The notes under the pieces: generated by a model
The model's database searches: none
Told to the model about the DNA's origin: nothing
Seen by the model: only the letters and a program-made list of their open reading frames with translations
Made by a program: the position numbers and the translations under genes
NCBI RefSeq assembly: GCF_019083995.1
Contig: NZ_JAHRCU010000003.1
Coordinates: forward strand, 296,589-360,588
Origin: Roseococcus sp. SDR
GTDB taxonomy: Bacteria > Pseudomonadota > Alphaproteobacteria > Acetobacterales > Acetobacteraceae
DNA: 64,000 nt
Direction of reading: 5' to 3'
Shown here: positions 8,343-15,982 of the stretch, one piece after another
Layout: the number at the start of each line of letters is the position of its first letter
How positions within the stretch are numbered: the stretch's first letter is position 1

Positions 8343-11230
8343 CCTATGGCCGCCCCCTTCGTATCGGCATCGCTATTTGCGGCGTCCTTCTGCTTCTCAC
8401 CCAGGCGCTGGCCGTGGGCGCACTTCTCGACGCATCACGCAGAACTGCCATGGAGAGTGCGACCGGGCTGACCGAACGCGCCGGGCATGCAGTGCGCGAC
8501 GCCATCAATCGCACGCTCTTCCCGGTGGACGCGATGCTAGCGAGCCTGCCCGCCCTGCTCGCCCCTGTCCTTGGCAATCCAGCCGCTTCAGCGGCGGAGC
8601 GCGAACTGGAGGGGGTGAACAGCCAACTGCGCCACCTCAACAGCCAGAACTTTGCCGTCCGCGACATCCTGCTGGTCGATGGCGCGGGGCGCACCGTAGC
8701 CGCGGCGCTGCCGGCTTCGCGCCGCCGACCGCTCGTAGCGCCGATCGGACCGGGCTATGTCAGCGCGGGCCTGAGCGCAGGCGGACTCCTTGTCAGCGAG
8801 CCGGTCCGCAACCCGGCCACGGGGGAATGGTCGGTATTTTTCGCGCGGCCGATGCAGCTTCCTGGGTTGGGGAACGTGCACGGCGTGGCCGAGGTGCAGG
8901 TCCAGATGCTTGCAAACCTCATGGCACCGGGGATCGAGACCCCGGGTTTGCGCATCTGGCTCGAACGCGCGGGGGGTACGATCCTGGCGGCCACCGCCCA
9001 GAACCACGGGCTTCGTCTGCAGCCCGGCCCCGCAGAGAACATGGGCCCAGCCATCCATCCCTCGCGAATGGACGGTCGCGATGTGATCGGCACCTCATGG
9101 CAGACGCTGTATCCGGCACTGAGGTTGACAACCGAGATGGAGGTAGACGCGGCGCTCTCGGCCTGGCGAGTCAATCGCGACCGGACGGTGCTGATCTCTG
9201 CGGTTTTCGCCTTGCTGACGATAGCGCTCATGATCGCGCTGATCGTCTGGCTCACTCAGCGTGATCGTGCGGAAGCCGACCGCGTGGCGTGGCGGCGCCA
9301 GTTGGAAGATGCGTTGGACAGCATGACCGATGGCTTCGTCATGTTCGACGCGACAGACCGGCTGGTGGTGTCCAACCGCAGCTACCGCGACATGTATCGC
9401 ATCTCGGCGCCCTTCATCAGGCCCGGCGCGCATTTCGACGACATCATCCGCGAGGGAGCCAGGCGTGGCCAGTATCCGCAGTTGCAGGGCGAACCGACCG
9501 ACGCCGCAATCGAGGCCTTCCTGCAGGATCTCAAGCTGCGACGCCGCCGGGGCGAACTCCAGCAGTTCGAGCGTCTCCTTCCCGATGGTCGCTGGTTGCT
9601 GTTGACCGAACGCCCCATACCCGACGGCGGCGTGGTAGGCATCCGCACCGACATCACGGAACTCAAGCGCGCAATGGCAGAGCTCAGCGTTGCGCGTGAC
9701 ATGGCGCAGCGCGCTTCAGCTGCCAAGGGCATGTTCCTGGCCCGCATGTCGCACGAGCTTCGCACGCCGCTGAACGCCGTACTCGGCTTTGCGGAACTGC
9801 TCCTGCAGAACGCGGATCTCGGCACGGGGCAGCGCGAGCAGCTGGGCCTTGTCTACAACGCAGCCGCCCACCTGCGCGATGTGGTGAACACCCTGCTCGA
9901 TCTCTCCAAGGCAGAAGCGCGGAGCCTGGACATGAAGCCCCGAGCCACAGCCCTTCGTCCCCTAGCGGAGGTCTGCGCCGCACTCGTCGCTCCAGAGGTA
10001 GAGCGCCGGCGCATCGCCCTTGCGGTTGACGTTGACGCCGCGCTTCCGGCCACAGTCCTCGTGGATCCGCTTTGCCTCCGCCAGATCCTGCTGAACCTGC
10101 TCTCCAACGCGGTAAAGTTCACCCCGGCGGCAGGACGCGTTGTCATGCGGCTGAGCCAAAGCCGACCCGGCTGGGTGCGCATTGAGGTCGAAGACTCAGG
10201 AAGCGGCATTCCGGAGGAGAAGCGCACGCTGCTGTTTCGCGATTTCAGCCAGATCGGCGCGCCGGTCGAACCCGGGGCGCCTTCCACCGGGCTTGGCCTC
10301 GCCATCTCGGCGCAGCTTGTGGCTGCGATGAACGGCCAGATCGGCTGTGATTCCGCCCCCGTGCGTGGCGCCCTGTTCTGGGTCGAATTGCCGATGCCGG
10401 CGATGAGCGAACCTGAGGTCGCCGAGGCAGTACCCGCCCCCGAGCCGCCTGCCCCGCCCGAACCCGAGACAGCGCGCCCGCTTCGGTTGCTGGTGGCGGA
10501 CGATATCCTGGTCAATCGCAGCCTCGCCCGAGTCATGCTGGAAAAGGCCGGGCATGTCGTAGACTTGGTGGCGGACGGGATGGCGGCCGTGGAGGCAGTC
10601 CAACGCACCGCCTACGATGTCGTGCTGATGGACGTGCAGATGCCCGGTATGGACGGCCTGGAGGCGACGCGTCGCATCCGCGCGCTGGAGGGCCCGGCCG
10701 GCCAGGTCGTCATCATCGCCCTAAGCGCCTCGGCCATGGTGGATCAGGTGCAGTCCTGCCTCGATGCCGGCATGGATGGGCATCTGGCCAAGCCAATCAA
10801 TCGCGCACAGCTGCTTGAAAAGCTGGCGGATGTCACGCGCCGCCGGGGCGGACCGCCCGAGGTGCCGGCCGAGGTGCTCGCGCAGGGCGCCGCGCGGCTG
10901 CGTGCCCGTATGGGGGCCGCAGCCGAGCCTGTCATTCGTGGGCTCATGCAGGAGATTCGGACAGGGCTTGAGGTGGTCCCCGAACACGCCGCGCGCGGCG
11001 ATATGACCAACCTCGCCGCAGCCGCTCGGCGACTCGCGCCCGTACTGCGCGAGTTGGATGCTGACGCGGCAGCCGAGGCGACGATGCGGCTGGGCCACGC
11101 TGCGACGAATGGCGGCGAGTTGTCAGGCGCGCTCGCGGACTGGCAGCAGATAACGGCTGGGCTTGCACGCGAACTTCGCGAAACGGACCATGCAGTGATG
11201 GAGGAGGGGCATGCGCCGGGCGGACGGTGA
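8339..11230 (+). CDS. Membrane hybrid histidine kinase (sensor-PAS-HisKA-HATPase-REC-degenerate HPt)
   Basis: A 963-residue inner-membrane kinase. ATG 8339 overlaps the sensor gene stop and gives a proper TM start. The layout is TM1 near residues 8-30, a periplasmic sensor region about 31-282, TM2 about 284-305, a PAS-like domain 318-442, HisKA with His472 (MSHELRTPLNA), HATPase (NLLSNAVKF 586-594, DSGSGIP, STGLGLAIS) and a receiver with Asp765 (DVVLMDVQMPGMDG) and Lys818. The C-terminal 110 residues align with an HPt bundle, but the phospho-accepting His is replaced by Arg near 897 (LAAAARRLAP). A Pro/Glu-rich linker (690-713) separates HATPase and REC. It is probably gated by the upstream binding protein and signals to the next gene. 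Confidence 0.92.
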   Translation: MTYGRPLRIGIAICGVLLLLTQALAVGALLDASRRTAMESATGLTERAGHAVRDAINRTLFPVDAMLASLPALLAPVLGNPAASAAERELEGVNSQLRHLNSQNFAVRDILLVDGAGRTVAAALPASRRRPLVAPIGPGYVSAGLSAGGLLVSEPVRNPATGEWSVFFARPMQLPGLGNVHGVAEVQVQMLANLMAPGIETPGLRIWLERAGGTILAATAQNHGLRLQPGPAENMGPAIHPSRMDGRDVIGTSWQTLYPALRLTTEMEVDAALSAWRVNRDRTVLISAVFALLTIALMIALIVWLTQRDRAEADRVAWRRQLEDALDSMTDGFVMFDATDRLVVSNRSYRDMYRISAPFIRPGAHFDDIIREGARRGQYPQLQGEPTDAAIEAFLQDLKLRRRRGELQQFERLLPDGRWLLLTERPIPDGGVVGIRTDITELKRAMAELSVARDMAQRASAAKGMFLARMSHELRTPLNAVLGFAELLLQNADLGTGQREQLGLVYNAAAHLRDVVNTLLDLSKAEARSLDMKPRATALRPLAEVCAALVAPEVERRRIALAVDVDAALPATVLVDPLCLRQILLNLLSNAVKFTPAAGRVVMRLSQSRPGWVRIEVEDSGSGIPEEKRTLLFRDFSQIGAPVEPGAPSTGLGLAISAQLVAAMNGQIGCDSAPVRGALFWVELPMPAMSEPEVAEAVPAPEPPAPPEPETARPLRLLVADDILVNRSLARVMLEKAGHVVDLVADGMAAVEAVQRTAYDVVLMDVQMPGMDGLEATRRIRALEGPAGQVVIIALSASAMVDQVQSCLDAGMDGHLAKPINRAQLLEKLADVTRRRGGPPEVPAEVLAQGAARLRARMGAAAEPVIRGLMQEIRTGLEVVPEHAARGDMTNLAAAARRLAPVLRELDADAAAEATMRLGHAATNGGELSGALADWQQITAGLARELRETDHAVMEEGHAPGGR

Positions 11231-12044
11231 CGTGACCCTGGGTCGTCCGCGCCGGTCAGCCCCCTCATACCTGCCCTCCCTACCGGACGCATCGTCACAG
11301 GGCCAAAGGCCCACAGCGGCTCCGAGCCGGCACGGCCGTGGCGAGGCCACCGCGCCGTCACGGGGCTTGGCTGAACGAATTCTCTTGTTGGACCAGGATG
11401 CGGAGCACCTGCGTCGCCTCACGCAGTATCTCACGGGGCACGGCTACCGGGTCACTGCCATACAGGGCGCGGATGAACTGCCAGTGCGGCTGCAGTTGGA
11501 GTCGCCCGATCTCATCTTGCTCGAACAGCGCCTTGGAGACGTCACGGGTACCGAGGTGCTGGGCCGCATTCGTGCGGTTTCAAGCGTGCCGGTCATCATC
11601 CTCACCGCGCAATCGGATCCGGTGGATCGCATCATCAACCTCGAGATGGGCGCTGACGACCAGGTGCACAAATCCGTCCCGGAGCGGGAGATCATGGCGC
11701 GCATGCGCGCTGTGCTGCGCCGGATGCAAGGCTCTGCCTACCGCTCACAGCCTGCTTGGGTGCTCTCGGAAGGTCGGCGGGATGTGGTTCGCCCTGACGG
11801 CTCCGCCTGCGGCCTGACGACTGCCGAGTTCGGCGTGTTGCGTGCCCTCGCCTCGGCAGAAGGCCAAGCCGTCACGCGCGCTGAATTGTGCGAGAGAGTG
11901 CTCGGACGGCCGCTGCATCCTGGGGATCGGGCGGTAGACACAGTGATCTGCAAGCTTCGCCAGAAGCTTGCTCCAGGCGTCATCGTGACGGTGCGGCCCG
12001 CGGGTTACGCCTTCGCTGGCTTCCCGAGCCCAGCGGCTGGCTGA
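11211..12044 (+). CDS. Atypical OmpR-family response regulator (Glu at the phospho-acceptor site)
   Basis: A 277-residue regulator overlapping the kinase by 20 bases. The receiver spans about residues 55-171. The acidic residue Asp61, Thr132 (IILTAQ) and Lys154 (VHKSV) are kept, but the phospho-acceptor Asp is Glu105 (LILLEQRLGD, where the family has VLD). The winged-helix effector domain spans 182-272 (GLTTAEFGVLRAL, RAVDTVICKLRQKL, VRPAGYAF). About 55 N-terminal residues precede the receiver. A TTG at codon 53 would give a conventional length, so the start is uncertain. With Glu the protein may be active without phosphorylation or respond by another route. It is the likely binder of the elements at 7169 and 12098. 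Confidence 0.88.
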   Translation: MRRADGDVTLGRPRRSAPSYLPSLPDASSQGQRPTAAPSRHGRGEATAPSRGLAERILLLDQDAEHLRRLTQYLTGHGYRVTAIQGADELPVRLQLESPDLILLEQRLGDVTGTEVLGRIRAVSSVPVIILTAQSDPVDRIINLEMGADDQVHKSVPEREIMARMRAVLRRMQGSAYRSQPAWVLSEGRRDVVRPDGSACGLTTAEFGVLRALASAEGQAVTRAELCERVLGRPLHPGDRAVDTVICKLRQKLAPGVIVTVRPAGYAFAGFPSPAAG

Positions 12045-12097
12045 CGGCGGGGCCGATCAACACAACTCAACCATTCTCCACCTCGTTGCGACTTTGC

Positions 12098-12128
12098 ATA
12101 CAACTATAGGTTGTTAATATCGAGTTAA
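12098..12128 (+). promoter_or_regulatory. Shared upstream element, copy B (before the GH8 gene)
   Basis: The element reads ATACAACTAT-N4-TGTTAA-N7-TTAA, ending 22 bases before the ATG at 12150. It matches copy A at 7169-7199 in all three blocks, in both spacers' lengths and in distance to the start codon. A further AACTCAAC box lies upstream at 12064-12071, matching 7119-7126, but at a different distance (34 versus 50 bases). Confidence 0.5.
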
Positions 12129-12149
12129 CACTCCGCCGGAACCAGATGC

Positions 12150-13205
12150 ATGCCCGCTTCGCTTAACCGACGCGCCATCCTCTCGCTCCCAGCCCTCTCC
12201 CTCGGGCTGGCCCCGTTCGAAGCTGCGGCGGAGTTCTCCGCCTGGGGGCACTTTAAGCAACGCTTTGTCACTCCGTCGGGCCGAATTGTGGACAACGGCA
12301 ACGGTGGGATCTCACACTCCGAAGGTCAGGCCTGGGGCATGCTCCTGGCAACTATCCATGACGACCGCGCAGCCTTCGAGCGCATCTTTCGATGGACCCG
12401 CTCCACCCTCGCCATCCGAGGCGACCGTCTCCTGGCTTGGCGGTTCCGCCCGATCGGTGGCGTGGATGACATCAACTCCGCGACGGATGCCGACATCTTC
12501 CACGCCTGGGCTCTGCTCCGCGCCGAGGAGCGCTGGCCTGGACAAGGCTACCGCCCCCTGGCAATCGCCATTGCGCAGGACATCCTGCGCGTATCATGCC
12601 GGCAGATCGGCGGACGAGTGGTGCTGATGCCGGGCGCCTGGGGCTTCGACCACGGGACGCATCTGGTGCTCAACCCCTCCTATTATGTTTTCCCAGCGCT
12701 CGAGGCGCTGGCCGCTGCGCATCCCCATCCCGCCTGGCCGGCCCTCATCGCGGAAGGTGACAGAATGCTGATGGAATCTCGCCATGGGCGCTGGTCGCTT
12801 CCGGCGGATTGGGTGGTGATGCGGCGGCCAGGCGCACCAGTCGAGCCAGAGCCCGTTCGCGGCGACCGCTTCGGTGACGACGCCGTGCGGCTGCCCATCT
12901 ATCTGGCATGGTCAGGGCGCTGGCAGACGCCGCTGATGCAGCGAGTGGCCGGCTTCTGGGCCGACCCCAGGCATCCTTACCAGCCGGCATGGGTCACCCT
13001 GAGCGACAACCGGATTGCGCCCTTTGCCGCCAGTCGCGGCCATGCGGCCATCCGCCGCCTGGTGCAGCCGACGGCGCCGGAGGGGCTTGCGGATGCCGTC
13101 ACGGACCTCGGCTATTACAGCAGCAGTCTCGCTTTGCTGGCGGAAGCCGCCGCGGCCGAAGCCCCCATGCGAGGCAGCGCGCGCGTCGCATCGCTCGCGC
13201 GCTGA
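12150..13205 (+). CDS. Glycoside hydrolase family 8 endoglucanase (BcsZ-like)
   Basis: A 351-residue secreted or periplasmic glucanase. The signal peptide covers about residues 1-27 (RRAILSLPALSLGLAPFEAAA). The GH8 signature includes SEGQAWGM with the presumed proton donor Glu58, and SATDADIFHAWALL with the Asp113/Asp115 region that binds substrate. GH8 enzymes hydrolyse beta-1,4-glucans or xylans; BcsZ homologues trim nascent cellulose. No bcsA/bcsB lies nearby, so this is not a cellulose synthesis operon. The gene follows the atypical regulator with its own promoter region and shares that promoter element with the sensor operon, implying that ligand sensing controls this enzyme. It ends 39 bases before a convergent gene. 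Confidence 0.9.
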   Translation: MPASLNRRAILSLPALSLGLAPFEAAAEFSAWGHFKQRFVTPSGRIVDNGNGGISHSEGQAWGMLLATIHDDRAAFERIFRWTRSTLAIRGDRLLAWRFRPIGGVDDINSATDADIFHAWALLRAEERWPGQGYRPLAIAIAQDILRVSCRQIGGRVVLMPGAWGFDHGTHLVLNPSYYVFPALEALAAAHPHPAWPALIAEGDRMLMESRHGRWSLPADWVVMRRPGAPVEPEPVRGDRFGDDAVRLPIYLAWSGRWQTPLMQRVAGFWADPRHPYQPAWVTLSDNRIAPFAASRGHAAIRRLVQPTAPEGLADAVTDLGYYSSSLALLAEAAAAEAPMRGSARVASLAR

Positions 13206-13214
13206 GATGGCCGC

Positions 13215-13240
13215 GCGGGGGCGGCACACCCCGCTCCCGC
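13215..13240. terminator. Candidate bidirectional terminator
   Basis: Arms GCGGGGGCGG and CCGCTCCCGC pair at 9 of 10 positions plus a G-U wobble, around a CACACC loop. It sits in the 39-base gap between two convergent genes. No T-tract is present. Confidence 0.4.
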
Positions 13241-13244
13241 GACG

Positions 13245-14222
13245 TCAACCCTCTTCGAAGCGCAGGTTACGGGCCCGGATCAGCGCGCTCCACTTGGCGC
13301 CCTCGGTAGCCACGAATTGCTGCGCTCGGTCAGCGCTCGTCCCCTCCGCCAGGAAGCCGAACTCCTGGATGCGCGCCTGCACATCCGCCTGGCCCAGCGC
13401 ATGCAGCGCCACTTGGTTGAGGCGGCGCACCGCGGCATCCGGCGTGCGGGCCGGCACCCACCAGCTCACGAAACTATAGGCCTCGAAGCCGGGCAGGATG
13501 GTATCGCCCATCATCGGCACATCGGCGATGGCGGGCACGCGGCGGTTCGTCGTGACCGCCAGCGCGCGCAGCCCGCCCTGCCGGATCTGCCCCAGCGCGG
13601 CGGCGAGGTCGGCGAACATGAAATCGACCGTGCCGGCACGGATGTCGGTCAGCGCCGGCGCCGTGCCGCGATAGGGCACATGCGTGATCTGCGCGCCTGT
13701 GAGGTTGGCGTAGAGCTCAGCCGCCATCTGGTGCGGCGTGCCGATGCCGGCGGTCGCGTAGGTGAAACGGCCCGGATTGGCGCGCAGCGCGCGATCCCAT
13801 TCCGCGACATTCTGCGCCGGGAAATTCTCCCGCACGACGAGGACGAGCGGTGTGACGGTGAGGATGGAGACGGGGCGGAAATCCTCGATGCGATAGCCCG
13901 GCTCGCGCGCCATGAAGGGCGCCAGCACGGCCGAGATGGCTGCGAGGAACACGGCATGCCCGTCAGCCGGCTGCTGCGCGGCGTAGCGTGCCCCCACCAT
14001 GCCGCCGGCGCCCGGGCGGTTCTCCACCACCATGGGCTGGCCAAGCATCTGCTGCACATGCGGCGCCATGGCGCGGGCCAGGATGTCCGGGCTGCCGCCG
14101 GGCGCGAAGGGGTTGATCAGCCGCACGGGCTGATGCGGCGTCCAATCCGGAGCCTGGGCCAGGGCCGGCGCGGCGAGGAGGGTCGGCGCCAGCAGGGCGG
14201 CGCGGCGGGGGATCGGGCGCAT
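13245..14222 (-). CDS. Bug-family (TTT) periplasmic substrate-binding protein
   Basis: A 325-residue receptor. ATG at 14222 (MRPIPRRAALLAPTLLAAPA) places a signal peptide at residues 1-24. Upstream in-frame starts (14240, 14318) would bury it. Hallmarks are INPFAPGGSPDILARAMA, VVENRPGAGGMVGARYAA, ADGHAVFLAA and VPYRGTAPALTDI. It is divergent from the hydantoinase/oxoprolinase operon that starts at 14333, and the 110-base gap should hold promoters for both. Bug receptors are frequently paired with catabolic operons in this way, so the ligand may be the substrate of that operon. No membrane TTT components are present. The gap contains the inverted pair GCAAG...CTTGC but no clear promoter boxes. 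Confidence 0.92.
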   Translation of the reverse strand: MRPIPRRAALLAPTLLAAPALAQAPDWTPHQPVRLINPFAPGGSPDILARAMAPHVQQMLGQPMVVENRPGAGGMVGARYAAQQPADGHAVFLAAISAVLAPFMAREPGYRIEDFRPVSILTVTPLVLVVRENFPAQNVAEWDRALRANPGRFTYATAGIGTPHQMAAELYANLTGAQITHVPYRGTAPALTDIRAGTVDFMFADLAAALGQIRQGGLRALAVTTNRRVPAIADVPMMGDTILPGFEAYSFVSWWVPARTPDAAVRRLNQVALHALGQADVQARIQEFGFLAEGTSADRAQQFVATEGAKWSALIRARNLRFEEG

Positions 14223-14332
14223 TGATGGAGTCCATGTCATCTTACGACAGGTAGTGGGGCCAAGCCACGCAAGATGCAAGCAAGGTTTTTCGGGGGCTTG
14301 CGCCACGCCCCGCATCATGACAGTCCCGCCAC

Positions 14333-15982
14333 ATGATGACCTCGCCGGACCCCGTCACGCTCGCCATCCTGAAGGGGCGGCTCGAGCAGATCGCCGATGA
14401 GATGGACGCGACGCTCTATCGCAGCGCCTTCAATCCCATCATCGCCGAGGCGCGGGACGCCTGCCACGGCATATACCACCCGACCAATGGCGACACGCTG
14501 GTCCAGGGCACGCAGGGCCTGCCCATCTTCGTGGGCGCCATGTCCTTCGCGGTTCGTGCCGTGATCGAGAAGGTGGCGCGGGACGGCGACCTCGACCCCG
14601 GCGACACCTTCCTCTTCAACGACCCCTATGCGGGCGGCACGCATCTGAACGACTTCCGCCTGGTGCGCCCCGTCTTCCATGAGGGCCGCCTTTTCTGCTG
14701 GCTGGCGAGCGTCGGCCATTGGCTCGACATCGGCGGCAATGTGCCGGGCAACTTCAACGCCCGGGCCACGGAGAGCCACCAGGAGGGCGTGCGGATTCCG
14801 CCCGTGAAGCTGATCCGCGGGGGCCGGCTCGACCAGGACCTCCTCGACATCCTCGCCGCCAATTCCCGCGTGCCGCAATCCAATTGGGGCGACCTGAACG
14901 GCCAGCTCAACGCGCTCGACCTCGGCCAGCGGCGGCTGGATGCGCTGCTCGCCGAATATGGCGCGCCGGTGCTGGAAGGCGCCTGGTCGGCCCTGCTTGA
15001 TCGTGCCGAGGCGCTGATGCGCGCCGAGATCGCATCCCTGCCCGACGGCACCTATGCCTTCGAGGATTTCCTCGACAATGACGGCATCACCGACGAACCG
15101 CTGCGGATTGCGCTCGACATGACGGTGGAGGGCGATGCGCTGCATCTGGACTTCTCCCGCAGTTCTGCAGCCTGCGCCGGGCCGCTCAACATCGCGCGCG
15201 CCACCGCCATCGCCTGCTGCTACGTGGCGCTCAAGCACGCCTTTCCGGAGGTTCCGGCCAATGCGGGCGTGCTGCGCGGCGTGCGCTTCACCCTGCCGCC
15301 AACCTCGCTCTTGAGCGCCGAGGCGCCGCGGCCCGTCGGCGGCTATACCGAGACCATCCTGCGCGTGATCGGCGTGGTCTTCGGCGCGCTCGCCAAGGCC
15401 GACCCCGCCCGCGCCACCGCCGCGCCCTTCGGCACCATCAACGCGCTCTCCATGGCGGGCAGCCGCGCCAATGGCGGCCGCTTCGTGCTGTTTTCCTTCT
15501 TCGGCGGCGGGCTCGGCGGCAATCCGGAGGGCGATGGCCTGACCCACGCCAACAACCCGATCAGCACCGCCACCATGCCGCCGGCCGAGATCCTGGAGGC
15601 CGCGCATCCCGTGATGTTCACCCAATGGGCGCTGCGCCCTGGCAGCGCGGGCGATGGGCGCCACCGCGGCGGCCTCGGCGCCATCTACGAGATCGAGACG
15701 CTTGCCCCCGGCACCACGGAGGTCTTCCTGCTCGGTGAGCGCGGGCGCTTCGCGCCCTTCGGCGTGCAGGGCGGCGGCCCTGCCGCGCTGAACCGCTTCA
15801 GCTGGACCACCGATGGCGCGACCTGGAACACGCCACCGCTGGCCAGCAAGGTCGTCGGCGTCACGCTGCCCCAGGGCGGCCGTGTGCGCCTCGAAACCCC
15901 GGGCGGCGGTGGCTGGGGCGATCCCACGGAGCGCGACCCCGCGGCCCGCGCCGAGGACCTCCGCCAGGGCTACGTGGCATGA
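14333..15982 (+). CDS. Hydantoinase B/oxoprolinase family protein (HyuB-type subunit)
   Basis: A 549-residue HyuB-type subunit. Characteristic segments are LEQIADEMDATLYRSAFNPIIAE at the N-terminus (metal/active-site helix region), DPYAGGTHLNDF near residue 100, HWLDIGGNVPGN, ARATESHQEGVRIPPVKL, and the Gly-rich tail ETPGGGGWGDPTERD. With the A subunit it forms an ATP-dependent cyclic-amide hydrolase such as 5-oxoprolinase, N-methylhydantoinase or acetophenone-carboxylase-type enzymes. The stop overlaps the hyuA start by four bases. The divergent Bug receptor and downstream hydrolase/flavoprotein define a catabolic operon. The substrate is not predictable from sequence alone. Confidence 0.93.
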   Translation: MMTSPDPVTLAILKGRLEQIADEMDATLYRSAFNPIIAEARDACHGIYHPTNGDTLVQGTQGLPIFVGAMSFAVRAVIEKVARDGDLDPGDTFLFNDPYAGGTHLNDFRLVRPVFHEGRLFCWLASVGHWLDIGGNVPGNFNARATESHQEGVRIPPVKLIRGGRLDQDLLDILAANSRVPQSNWGDLNGQLNALDLGQRRLDALLAEYGAPVLEGAWSALLDRAEALMRAEIASLPDGTYAFEDFLDNDGITDEPLRIALDMTVEGDALHLDFSRSSAACAGPLNIARATAIACCYVALKHAFPEVPANAGVLRGVRFTLPPTSLLSAEAPRPVGGYTETILRVIGVVFGALAKADPARATAAPFGTINALSMAGSRANGGRFVLFSFFGGGLGGNPEGDGLTHANNPISTATMPPAEILEAAHPVMFTQWALRPGSAGDGRHRGGLGAIYEIETLAPGTTEVFLLGERGRFAPFGVQGGGPAALNRFSWTTDGATWNTPPLASKVVGVTLPQGGRVRLETPGGGGWGDPTERDPAARAEDLRQGYVA

